Assembly (NCBI GenBank): GCA_002309335.1
Contig: DBXH01000027.1
Location: forward strand, 46,959 to 57,150
Reading direction: 5' to 3'
Source of the DNA: Bacteroidales bacterium UBA1217
Lineage (GTDB): Bacteria; Bacteroidota; Bacteroidia; Bacteroidales; P3
DNA length: 10,192 bases
Of the stretch, positions 1 through 6,274 are shown piece after piece; positions within the stretch are counted from its first letter, which is position 1; each line of letters opens with the position of its first letter. The translations under genes were made by a program, and so were the position numbers. Under the pieces are notes generated by a model. It saw only the letters and a program-made list of their open reading frames with translations, ran no database searches and was not told where the DNA came from.

Positions 1-25
1 GTGCCGCAAAGCGGCGGGGTGTGTC
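1..25. repeat. GC-rich palindromic repeat, reverse-oriented copy
   Basis: Positions 3-7 (GCCGC) and 11-15 (GCGGC) form a five-base-pair hairpin with an AAA loop, followed by GGGGTGTGTC. Read on the minus strand this is GACACACCCCGCCGC, sharing the GACACACCCCG core with the repeats at 7829-8032 and 8812-8882. It appears to be a variant of the same dispersed family, cut by the window edge. It lies downstream of the minus-strand P-loop gene. There is no T-run, so it is not a classical terminator. Confidence 0.55.
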
Positions 26-69
26 CTAGTGTTGACCTAGCGTTGACCCAGAGTTGACCCAGAATTGGG
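26..69. repeat. Period-11 tandem repeat
   Basis: Four consecutive 11-base units are visible: CTAGTGTTGAC, CTAGCGTTGAC, CCAGAGTTGAC and a more diverged CCAGAATTGGG. The array ends 9 bases before the stop codon of the minus-strand P-loop gene, so it would lie in that gene's 3' untranslated region. No function is evident. Confidence 0.6.
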
Positions 70-78
70 AGGTATGAA

Positions 79-1389
79 TCAATGGTTGTTTTTCCCTTTC
101 AGGTACTCTTCGGTTTTGGTGTAGAGTCCCGTCTGGGGGTCGTAGGTGATGAACTTGCGGCTCATCCATACTCGCAGCTGGCGCAGGGTACCTTCTTTCG
201 GTTTGTCTAAACTTGCGCGCAGGGCTTCAAGTTCGGCCTCGTTGAAAGAGTCACGCAGGTCGTCTAGCATATTTTTGGGACCGGTCTTGCTAAAAGAGGC
301 GGAGATTCTGTCGCTATCCTTGACCAGGTCGCCAAAGACCTGCATCTTACTCCATAGGTCGTGATAGACCATCCACTCTACAAGGTGTCCTATGGCGGAA
401 GTCCAGCATTGTCCGTTAAGGATAAAGAGGATACATCCGTTTTTCCATGCAGAGATGACGGCGCGCTTTCCCATATCCCAAAGGTTATCGTCATCGGCGA
501 GGTCGGCCAAAGTGGTTATGTCGGCAGACAGTTTGTCGGCCAATTTGTTGAGTTGTGGGACAATGAATTGTCCTTTGCAGGCCTCAAGGCGAATGATGTA
601 TTTGTCGAGCTGTTCAAGGAACTCCTCCTTGTACTCACCTTGGCGTGGGATCTTGCCGTTACGTCCTTGACGTTCCTTGAAAGAGAAATGAATTCGCGTG
701 AATGTACCCACATGCATCTCGTTCTTGTAAAAGCGTCGTGCGGAGAAGGGCGTGGAGGAAAAAGTGAGGTTGGCGCGGAGGATGGGGTTGCCGGTGATGC
801 CGTCGGCTGTGGCGCGCAGAGCGCCGGCATGTTGCCTATCGAAGATGTTGCGCATCGTCAGGCTCACTTGGCGGTGTCCGCCGCACATGCGGTCGGCCAT
901 CTCCACCTCAGGCATATTGAGGTATTGAGTGTGTGCACCGAGGCTTTCGCAGGCCATGGCGTTCTGCAGGAAAGCAGCTGAGGTGACGTCCGATGGGGGA
1001 AACCAGAAGGCCACTTCAGGACGGGCAGGTTTCTCCTTGTTGGCTCCTTTTGTCTTGACCTGTTTCTGCCACTCGACGAGTTTCTGCAATTCCTCCTCAT
1101 CATGCCGTCGCGACTTGCGCATTATGGCTTCGATACAGGTAGTCAGTTGTCCCTTGCCCATGCCGGAATCGGCGATTAGATGGGCCATCATACCGCAAGG
1201 TTCCTTCCAAGTGAGGTCTGGATACTGGAATTGTGTGCCGGTTACGTATGATGCCAGTGAAGGGAAAAGCATGGGAATGATAGCCTCGCGCATATCGGGT
1301 GAGATTTGTGAGGCCAAAATTTGGATGCATTCTGTGCCCTTTCCGAGGGCAGGCATCTTTGGTGCTGTTGATGTTGTGATGTCGTACAT
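79..1389 (-). CDS. P-loop ATPase, DUF3987-like (primase/helicase-like)
   Basis: This 436-aa protein has a Walker A-like loop, ADSGMGKGQ at residues 73-81, just after a helix-breaking segment (CGMMAHLI). An acidic stretch LNMPEVEMA at about 157-165 could be a Walker B strand, and NLTFSSTP at about 207-214 could be a sensor strand. The whole resembles the DUF3987 ATPase family, found in Bacteroidales mobile elements and prophages and often fused to a VirE-type N-terminal domain. Here the protein starts directly with the ATPase part and has no VirE or primase domain. It is probably cytosolic and may act on DNA during replication of an element; this is inference. No other start codon lies close upstream, and the 5' region is a large inverted repeat. 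The C-terminal 80 residues (lysine-rich, ending KGKNNH) look like a small winged-helix-sized segment. Family assignment rests on motif pattern and is moderate. Confidence 0.65.
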   Translation of the reverse strand: MYDITTSTAPKMPALGKGTECIQILASQISPDMREAIIPMLFPSLASYVTGTQFQYPDLTWKEPCGMMAHLIADSGMGKGQLTTCIEAIMRKSRRHDEEELQKLVEWQKQVKTKGANKEKPARPEVAFWFPPSDVTSAAFLQNAMACESLGAHTQYLNMPEVEMADRMCGGHRQVSLTMRNIFDRQHAGALRATADGITGNPILRANLTFSSTPFSARRFYKNEMHVGTFTRIHFSFKERQGRNGKIPRQGEYKEEFLEQLDKYIIRLEACKGQFIVPQLNKLADKLSADITTLADLADDDNLWDMGKRAVISAWKNGCILFILNGQCWTSAIGHLVEWMVYHDLWSKMQVFGDLVKDSDRISASFSKTGPKNMLDDLRDSFNEAELEALRASLDKPKEGTLRQLRVWMSRKFITYDPQTGLYTKTEEYLKGKNNH

Positions 1390-1422
1390 ATTGATTAACT
1401 GCTTTTTAGATGGAAAAAAGGA

Positions 1423-1595
1423 GCCTGGGTGTTTCAGTTTCAGTTATTTCAGTTATTTTTTTGAGGGTATCAAATTTCATCTTTCTTAATGTATAATATT
1501 AATTATTAATTAGTTATATATTATATAAAGGGGTTTTGAAAAATAATTGATACTCTGAAATCAAACTGAAACTGAAATAACTGAAACATCCAGGC
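1423..1595. repeat. Large imperfect inverted repeat with TTTCAGTT iterations and AT-rich core
   Basis: The left arm (1423-1473) and right arm (1547-1595) are imperfect inverted copies. They share an outer CCTGGGTGTTTCAG / CTGAAACATCCAGG segment and an inner TATCAA / TTGATA segment. The left arm carries TTTCAGTT at 1432, 1438 and 1447; the right arm carries the complement AACTGAAA at 1564, 1570 and 1579. Between the arms, 1474-1546 is almost pure A+T with TTAATTATTAATTA-type runs. It separates two minus-strand genes. Iterated sites beside an AT-rich core, next to a primase/helicase-like gene, would fit a replication origin or a cooperative regulator site. A transcribed hairpin is the alternative. 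Confidence 0.75.
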
Positions 1596-1609
1596 CATTG
1601 ATTAGTTAT

Positions 1610-1999
1610 TTACTTGCGGACCTCCTTCTTCTCTACGAGGCCTTCGAGAGCCTTGCTTAGTTCGTTGTAGACGCCCAGAGTGTAGAGGTCGACGCTGAAG
1701 GTGTCATCCATCCTTACGGGGCGGAAATTGAGGCGGAGGCTCTTGTCGTCGCGCTGAGTGACGGTGATGTAGCGTCCTATGAAGATGTGCGGGTTGCGCT
1801 TCCACATCTTGGGCAGCAGTATCTCCACAAAGGTGTAGTGGTATTCGCCGTCGCGCCGCAGGATGCCCTGGTAACACTTGTCGCGCTTGGTGCTGCTGTC
1901 GTCGACGAGGAGTGTCTTGATGTCCACGCAGAGGTCCGTGTTGGTGTGCCAGTCGGTAAGGCGGGCCGAAATAGTTGTTTTGCTAATCTTGGTATTCAT
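1610..1999 (-). CDS. Hypothetical protein, 129 aa
   Basis: I do not recognise this protein. It is 129 aa, soluble in appearance, without signal peptide or membrane segment. The middle (about residues 44-95) alternates hydrophobic and charged residues like a beta-rich fold (YQGILRRDGEYHYTFVEILLP, then HIFIGRYITVTQRDD split by a KMWKRNP turn). The last 25 residues form a likely charged helix ending KKEVRK. Its ATG overlaps the stop codon of the preceding 72-aa gene (ATGA), which indicates translational coupling and one operon. GC content and third-position G/C match the P-loop gene downstream rather than the AT-rich block to the right. Given the neighbours it is likely an accessory protein of a phage-like or integrative element; function unknown. 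Confidence 0.75.
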   Translation of the reverse strand: MNTKISKTTISARLTDWHTNTDLCVDIKTLLVDDSSTKRDKCYQGILRRDGEYHYTFVEILLPKMWKRNPHIFIGRYITVTQRDDKSLRLNFRPVRMDDTFSVDLYTLGVYNELSKALEGLVEKKEVRK

Positions 2000-2214
2000 T
2001 TTTTATTTTCCTTTCTGTATTTTCTGGTTAGTTTAAAGATTACTGCCTGATTGTCGTTGCGCTCGTCGGGTTGGCAATGGATGAAGGCGCAGAGGCCGTA
2101 TTGGCGCAGGTCGCACAGGATGCAGCGTTTCATCTGGCTGTGGTTGTCGGCCACGCATCGGAACACCTTTTTGTCGAAGGCGCCATAATCGCCGATTTTC
2201 ATTGAAGTTTTCAT
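1996..2214 (-). CDS. Small cysteine-rich protein, 72 aa
   Basis: The 72-residue protein has cysteines at 20, 31, 34, 42 and 47, including a CILC pair followed by CAFIHC. After these comes ERNDNQAVIFKL and a lysine-rich tail (RKYRKENKK). The layout CxxC, C, C, then E-R-x-D-x-x-x-V-I-F-K resembles small zinc-binding-like proteins found in Bacteroidales phages and integrative elements; that comparison is from memory, not a search. The start at 2214 was chosen because it is the first ATG after the promoter-like element at 2269-2276; Met5 is an alternative. The stop overlaps the next start (ATGA), so it is first in an operon with the 129-aa gene. Function unknown. Confidence 0.7.
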   Translation of the reverse strand: MKTSMKIGDYGAFDKKVFRCVADNHSQMKRCILCDLRQYGLCAFIHCQPDERNDNQAVIFKLTRKYRKENKK

Positions 2215-2268
2215 TTCTTTGAAACTTTTCGTTAATAATTAATTGAACTTTGAAATCGATTTCGGATG

Positions 2269-2276
2269 CAAAAATA
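2269..2276 (-). promoter_or_regulatory. Bacteroidales-type -7 promoter element
   Basis: The minus strand reads TATTTTTG here, matching TAnnTTTG. It would start transcription near 2262, about 48 bases ahead of the 72-aa gene. I see no convincing TTTG at -33. Confidence 0.5.
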
Positions 2277-2307
2277 TGGCTAATTTTCAGACCTTTAAAG
2301 GGCGATT

Positions 2308-2341
2308 GGGCGAATTGTCCGTTATCCCGAATTATTCGCCC
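2308..2341. repeat. 8-bp inverted repeat between convergent/tandem units
   Basis: GGGCGAAT (2308-2315) and ATTCGCCC (2334-2341) are perfectly complementary around an 18-base loop. CGAATT also occurs twice directly (2311 and 2328). It lies upstream of the promoter-like element of the 72-aa gene and downstream of the terminator of the 472-aa gene. It could be an operator or a junction remnant; nothing decides between them. Confidence 0.4.
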
Positions 2342-2392
2342 GACTCATTTTTGGTGACAGAATTTTATAGGTCTGCTGTATGCAATAGTTAT

Positions 2393-2426
2393 AAAAAAAA
2401 AGACCGTGATGTGAAAATCACGGTCT
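2393..2426 (-). terminator. Intrinsic terminator of the 472-aa gene
   Basis: On the minus strand a perfect 10-base-pair stem (plus-strand arms 2401-2410, AGACCGTGAT, and 2417-2426, ATCACGGTCT) with a six-base loop is followed at once by a run of T (A on the plus strand, 2393-2400). It lies 36 bases after the stop codon of the minus-strand gene ending at 2462. Confidence 0.9.
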
Positions 2427-2461
2427 AAATGAAAATCTCCCTGAATAAAGTATAAATATCC

Positions 2462-3880
2462 CTATTTTCTCATCTCTTTGTCAAAATCATCAAACCCTTT
2501 TGGTGTTTTGCTGCTATGATTTACATTGTTTATATCCCCCTTTTTAGCTATGAACACTTCTTTGACCATAGTCCATTGTTTGTCGGTCATATTCTTGCCA
2601 GGGTCGTAGATATAGTTCTTCGATATATAATATATCTGATTTAATCTGTTAAACAATATCGGCTCTGTTGACGGTTGCCAATCTGTTTCTTCCGGCAATA
2701 GCCCTGCAAGACGGTACATCCACTCGTCCAAATCAACCTCATCGGACAGCCATTTTACTTTCTTTGCCGCATAGAACATCTTGCGGGCCTTTTCTTCACC
2801 CACTTTGAAAGTGCGCGGACGACGATTTGCCGAAGAATGGTCTGGTGTCACCTCTCCCGAATCGTCATCGACAGGTTGGTCATAAGACTGCAAGTCTTGC
2901 AGACGGTCGATTTCATAGTTTAGGGCACTCCAGAAAAACAGCAATCCCCATCCGGCGTATGTTTGGGCCGCAGGTTTGATGTTTTCATATCCTTGTTTTT
3001 CGGGCAAAGGATCTTCCCACGCAAAATCAACTCTTTCCCCATTATTTTTTCTAATGAAGTTGCATTCAAAGTCTTTTAATCGCGGGTAGTAATCTCTCTT
3101 TGAAGAGGATAAAATCAGAAGATCGATATTGTCTGGGTTATTTATGTAAGGCGTACCATCATCGTTCTTTAGGCGCAACACCTGTTTGCGCATGTTCTTT
3201 AACGCGTTGAGTTGACGTTTGTCTTCATATTTGGACAGCCGATTATGGTAGTCCTCGTACCATTCCTCCAGCAGCCTTCCTAAATTGCGAAGAGCGATTT
3301 TTCTTTCATCGGGTATTTTTTTTCCCCCCTTTTCTTTTGTCTTTGGTGAAAACTTTATTTTGTTTTTCTTTTTCACTAATGCCTTTTTAAGTCTAAACAA
3401 TAACTGGTCCCGTACATCCTTATATAGATACAGCATCTTTGCTTGTGCCAATGTAAGATTATAAGCCGGGTCACTTAACGTCATACAGGCAAATGGCGGA
3501 AATTCCTCGCTCGCATCGAAATATTCTGACGAACTTAACGTGTCTGCATAATCATAAGCATCCTCGCAATACATTGGCGGGTCAAATTGCAACGAGATAT
3601 CTTGATAAATCTGGTATAGCTCAGGAAATTGTTTGTCGAACGGCTTCTCCTCGATATCCTTCAGCTGATTGTAGTATGAGCTATAGGCTATATTAAGGTT
3701 TTTAGCCTCAGTACGCATAAATGCCTCTGAAACTCTCGGAACACGTGTTGAAACCCTGCACTTTTTGTCAATAGATTTACAGCTCGACAATGTTTCAACG
3801 ACCTTTGCTAGATCGATGTAGCAACACCTGTAACCATTACTGTCTGAGATTAAATTCTCGTTGATACTGAAATGATTCAT
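2462..3880 (-). CDS. Unrecognised 472-aa protein divergent from the R-M operon
   Basis: I do not recognise this protein. It is 472 aa, with no signal peptide or membrane helix. Visible parts: an N-terminal region with clustered cysteines (YRCCYIDL near residue 20, C34, C41); an aspartate/tyrosine-rich acidic stretch near 90-125 (YCEDAYDYAD); a strongly basic helix-rich segment near 155-200 (LKKALVKKKNKIKF); a charged helix region to about 240; an acidic linker near 340-350 (DDDSGEVTPD); and a C-terminal domain with EWMYRLAGLLP and KQWTMVKEVFIAKKGDI, ending in a basic tail. The C-terminal pattern reminds me of uncharacterised proteins on Bacteroidales mobile elements, but this is weak. It has its own promoter, a palindrome in its leader and a strong terminator, so it is a single-gene unit. 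Codon use is AT-rich like the restriction-modification genes beside it. Role in defence is inference from position only. Confidence 0.8.
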   Translation of the reverse strand: MNHFSINENLISDSNGYRCCYIDLAKVVETLSSCKSIDKKCRVSTRVPRVSEAFMRTEAKNLNIAYSSYYNQLKDIEEKPFDKQFPELYQIYQDISLQFDPPMYCEDAYDYADTLSSSEYFDASEEFPPFACMTLSDPAYNLTLAQAKMLYLYKDVRDQLLFRLKKALVKKKNKIKFSPKTKEKGGKKIPDERKIALRNLGRLLEEWYEDYHNRLSKYEDKRQLNALKNMRKQVLRLKNDDGTPYINNPDNIDLLILSSSKRDYYPRLKDFECNFIRKNNGERVDFAWEDPLPEKQGYENIKPAAQTYAGWGLLFFWSALNYEIDRLQDLQSYDQPVDDDSGEVTPDHSSANRRPRTFKVGEEKARKMFYAAKKVKWLSDEVDLDEWMYRLAGLLPEETDWQPSTEPILFNRLNQIYYISKNYIYDPGKNMTDKQWTMVKEVFIAKKGDINNVNHSSKTPKGFDDFDKEMRK

Positions 3881-3912
3881 AATAATATGTAATTAATATG
3901 GATTAAAATGGA

Positions 3913-3939
3913 TAGATTGTAATAACTCATTACAATCTA
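3913..3939. promoter_or_regulatory. 11-bp palindrome in the leader of the 472-aa gene
   Basis: TAGATTGTAAT (3913-3923) and ATTACAATCTA (3929-3939) are perfect inverted repeats around AACTC. They lie 33 bases upstream of the minus-strand start codon and just downstream of the expected transcription start near 3950. A dimeric repressor site (possibly autoregulatory) or an RNA hairpin are both possible. It has no T-run, so it is not a terminator. Confidence 0.6.
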
Positions 3940-3955
3940 CCCACATTTGTGATTG

Positions 3956-3990
3956 CAAAATTACAAAGAATTATAATCCGAAAAAACAAA
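3956..3990 (-). promoter_or_regulatory. Promoter of the 472-aa gene
   Basis: On the minus strand TAATTTTG (plus 3956-3963) matches the TAnnTTTG -7 element, and TTTG (plus 3987-3990) lies 23 bases upstream as a -33 candidate. The predicted start near 3950 leaves a leader of about 70 bases containing the palindrome at 3913-3939. Confidence 0.6.
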
Positions 3991-4137
3991 AATAACGGAA
4001 AGTTTTTAACAAATGTTAATGTATGCTCAAGTTGGTTTATTATCAATAAGATAGGTTCGTTATTGCGAAATATAATTGTAAATATTATGTATAATTGTCT
4101 GTTATTCAATGCCTTTTTGTTGGTTTTGAAAACAATC

Positions 4138-4170
4138 TTTTCGCTATTCAAAAAATATTGCGTAATTTTG
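4138..4170 (+). promoter_or_regulatory. Promoter of the R-M leader transcript
   Basis: TAATTTTG at 4163-4170 matches the TAnnTTTG -7 element, followed by C as is common. The -33 position holds only a T-rich TTTTC (4138-4142), not TTTG. Predicted transcription start is about 4177, giving a leader of about 244 bases before the nuclease/methyltransferase ATG. The two divergent promoters are about 150 bases apart; the AT-rich stretch between them (3991-4137) shows no gene or clear repeat. Confidence 0.6.
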
Positions 4171-4292
4171 CATCTCGAAAACCAATAAAAACAACAATAG
4201 AAATAGATAGATAAACAACGATAATAACATAATATAAAGCGTTTTTGCTTTTCGTAGTATTCCTGAAATCTGGACAATTTCAAGCCATTACG

Positions 4293-4325
4293 ATGAAAAC
4301 AAAAATGCTCGCGGTGATACCGTGA
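4293..4325 (+). CDS. Possible 10-codon leader peptide
   Basis: An ATG at 4293 opens MKTKMLAVIP followed by TGA at 4323-4325. The ATG begins immediately after the 5' arm of the third stem, and the frame runs through the 5' side and tip of the apical hairpin. A ribosome stopping at the Ile-Pro-stop end would cover or melt the 4336-4344 arm. This placement would suit ribosome-mediated attenuation. No Shine-Dalgarno is visible, which is normal in this group. An ORF this short can arise by chance, so this is a candidate only. Confidence 0.3.
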   Translation: MKTKMLAVIP

Positions 4326-4361
4326 GCTTTTTGCACGTAATGGCAGGCAGTCCAGAGCCTC

Positions 4362-4395
4362 AGGAATCGGCAAAAGTTCACGGTTCCTTTTTTTT
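4362..4395 (+). terminator. Intrinsic terminator in the R-M leader
   Basis: AGGAATCG (4362-4369) pairs with CGGTTCCT (4381-4388) with one G-U pair and an 11-base loop, and eight T follow (4388-4395). It lies 25 bases upstream of the nuclease/methyltransferase start codon, so it would stop transcription before the operon unless its 5' arm is held in the alternative pairing with 4259-4266. Confidence 0.8.
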
Positions 4396-4420
4396 ATCAA
4401 AAACATCAATTATAAACATT

Positions 4421-6274
4421 ATGGTAGAACTTGACGAAGACGATGTGAGAAACTTAGCACATAAAACATTAGGCTTTGATGACAAGGAAACAGGCGTTGT
4501 CCAAGGTACTGGTCAGATAAAAACATTTAAGCAGCTAGGATTTACCGAAAAGGGCAAAAGCAAGAAGCCTGATGGATGGTATCTACCCAATGACACAACA
4601 AAGGTCGCCATAATATTTGAGGCAAAATCCACAAAAGAAGATGTATATAATCCGGCCTGGATAGATGAACTTACCCGTAACGTAAAAATCGCCGCACAAA
4701 AATACAAACGTATTATAGGCATCCTTTATAATGGGAAGGAACAATATGTCATCAAGTATAATAGTACTTCTATGAATGACTCAGACACTATTGCCCAGAT
4801 AAAGGACATTGCAAAAACACTCCAAAACAAATCATATTATCTTGCATTGTTTAATGAGAATAAGATAGATAAGCAGAAGATTTATGAACTGACAAAAAAA
4901 ATCAATGATTGTCTTCATTACAAGTTTGGCATCAAGAACCTGTACCATCGAATGATCTTTACCGCTTGTGCTCTTGTTGCTAAACGGTTTGATGCAAAGA
5001 TAATCAAGGGACAGTCGTATCTTGGAATGAAATCCGAGATAGAGGCAACCCTTCAGAAGCAGGAAACAGAAAGCAAGGAAGAAAAGGAGAAAATTGATTT
5101 CCTGCTCGAAGTAAATCGTGAGATAAAAATGAATAACCCAGATAACCAGGATGCTATCAATAATTTCATATGCTGGGTGTCTCAAATATCTGATTGCGTG
5201 AATAGTGACTACTGGAACGGGGAAGATGTGATGGGTATTTTCTTTAATGAGTTTAACAGGTACAAGGCGAAAAGTGAAGCCGGTCAGATATTTACACCTG
5301 ACCATATAACGTCATTCATGTATCGTTTAATAGATGTAAATATGCACGACCGAGTTCTTGATGCAACCTGTGGCTCCGGAGCATTCCTTGTAAAATCCAT
5401 GTGTAACATGATTAAGGAATCAGGAGGTGTCAAATCCAGTTTCTATAAGAATATTACGAAGAAACAACTATTCGGCATAGAGTTTGATCGGGAGATTTTC
5501 GCTCTTGCCTGTGCAAATATGCTTATCCATAAGGACGGTAAAACCAATATTGAACACATGGATACTAGAACGGAAGTCGCCTGCGATTGGATGAAGAGCA
5601 AGACTATAACAAAAGTGTTGATGAACCCTCCTTATGAACACAAAAATGGTTGTATAGAAATTGTTAAGAACGTCCTCGATAGTGTTGCTTATGATCCACA
5701 AAATTCTGATGTGCCACGCCATATACAATGTGCCTTTATCCTACCAGATAAAAAATTGGAAAAAGACGGGAAAAGCAAACGATACGGTAACAAACTTTTA
5801 GAAAAGCATTGTCTGAAAACTATTATAAAACTGCCAGAAAATCTTTTTTTCCGTGTTGGAGTGACGACATCAATATTCATATTTGAGAGTGGAACACCAC
5901 AGAATGGCCAGAATATTATTGGGTATTACATTGAAGATGACGGTCTGCTGACTGTCAAAAATCAAGGACGACAAGACATTCGTGGGAGATGGCAGAAAAT
6001 TGAGGACTATTGGGTTAAAGCCATACATGATGGCGTGGACGACAAGTATAATACCAGACAGGTAATAAATCCTCATAAACATCTATCATATCAAATGCCG
6101 AAAAAACCATTTGAGATTTTTGAAGAGGATTTCATCAGAACGATGATGGATTACGAAATGTACAATAAAGAAATCGACCCAAAAGAGTTTGGAGAATCAT
6201 TATTATCAAAGGTCCTTTATAATAGTGACGTGACAGAGATAGATGATGATGTAATCATTACTATAAAGGCATGA
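4421..6274 (+). CDS. Fused restriction nuclease / N6-adenine DNA methyltransferase (BcgI A-like)
   Basis: With the ATG at 4421 the protein is 617 aa. The N-terminal domain (about 1-130) carries a PD-(D/E)XK nuclease signature: PD at 50-51 and EAK at 68-70 after a hydrophobic strand (VAIIF). A helical linker rich in Lys/Glu (210-235) leads to an N6-adenine methyltransferase domain like type I HsdM: FTPDH at 291-295, SAM-binding motif I DATCGSGAF at 314-322, and catalytic NPPY at 402-405. A nuclease and HsdM-like fusion followed by a separate specificity gene is the arrangement of BcgI (type IIB), whose A subunit is about the same size. One complex would methylate unmodified half-sites or cut on both sides of the site. 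The frame is open upstream to 4322, but that stretch is the terminator and leader RNA, so 4421 is preferred. No HsdR gene is present, consistent with this class. Confidence 0.88.
   Translation: MVELDEDDVRNLAHKTLGFDDKETGVVQGTGQIKTFKQLGFTEKGKSKKPDGWYLPNDTTKVAIIFEAKSTKEDVYNPAWIDELTRNVKIAAQKYKRIIGILYNGKEQYVIKYNSTSMNDSDTIAQIKDIAKTLQNKSYYLALFNENKIDKQKIYELTKKINDCLHYKFGIKNLYHRMIFTACALVAKRFDAKIIKGQSYLGMKSEIEATLQKQETESKEEKEKIDFLLEVNREIKMNNPDNQDAINNFICWVSQISDCVNSDYWNGEDVMGIFFNEFNRYKAKSEAGQIFTPDHITSFMYRLIDVNMHDRVLDATCGSGAFLVKSMCNMIKESGGVKSSFYKNITKKQLFGIEFDREIFALACANMLIHKDGKTNIEHMDTRTEVACDWMKSKTITKVLMNPPYEHKNGCIEIVKNVLDSVAYDPQNSDVPRHIQCAFILPDKKLEKDGKSKRYGNKLLEKHCLKTIIKLPENLFFRVGVTTSIFIFESGTPQNGQNIIGYYIEDDGLLTVKNQGRQDIRGRWQKIEDYWVKAIHDGVDDKYNTRQVINPHKHLSYQMPKKPFEIFEEDFIRTMMDYEMYNKEIDPKEFGESLLSKVLYNSDVTEIDDDVIITIKA

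Larger units (their letters stand above)
4236..4395 (+). ncRNA. Structured leader RNA with mutually exclusive terminator (attenuator candidate)
   Basis: Nested pairings give one long interrupted hairpin: ATTCCTGA 4259-4266 with TCAGGAAT 4360-4367; TCTGGAC 4269-4275 with GTCCAGA 4350-4356; GCCATTACG 4284-4292 with CGTAATGGC 4336-4344; and an apical stem 4300-4315 with 4319-4333 (one bulged T, one G-U pair, loop GAT). The outer pairing can extend with CTTTTCG 4248-4254 against 4368-4369 and 4372-4376, which would displace a small hairpin AAAGC 4236-4240 / GCTTT 4247-4251. Bases 4362-4369 also form the 5' arm of the terminator at 4362-4395, so the outer stem and the terminator cannot coexist. 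Stems are seen directly. Regulation of the downstream genes is inference; an independent small RNA of about 220 nt ending at this terminator is the main alternative. Confidence 0.75.

Noticed and set aside
361..981. 206-aa plus-strand open frame
   Set aside because: Shadow of the P-loop gene; that gene shows coherent ATPase motifs on the minus strand.
2243..2428. 61-aa plus-strand open frame
   Set aside because: It overlaps a minus-strand promoter element and the minus-strand terminator hairpin, and its composition is not coding-like.
4236..4395. Retron ncRNA or integron attC site
   Set aside because: No reverse transcriptase or integron integrase in the window, no attC core GTTRRRY pairing, and the structure ends in a terminator directly before a coding gene.
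3930..4409. 159-aa minus-strand open frame across the intergenic region
   Set aside because: It is antisense to the structured leader and both divergent promoters, is Phe/Ile/Tyr-rich as in AT-rich noncoding DNA, and shows no domain.
4322..4420. 33-codon N-terminal extension of the nuclease/methyltransferase
   Set aside because: The extension would be translated from the terminator hairpin and leader structure; the ATG at 4421 begins a coherent domain and gives a family-typical length.
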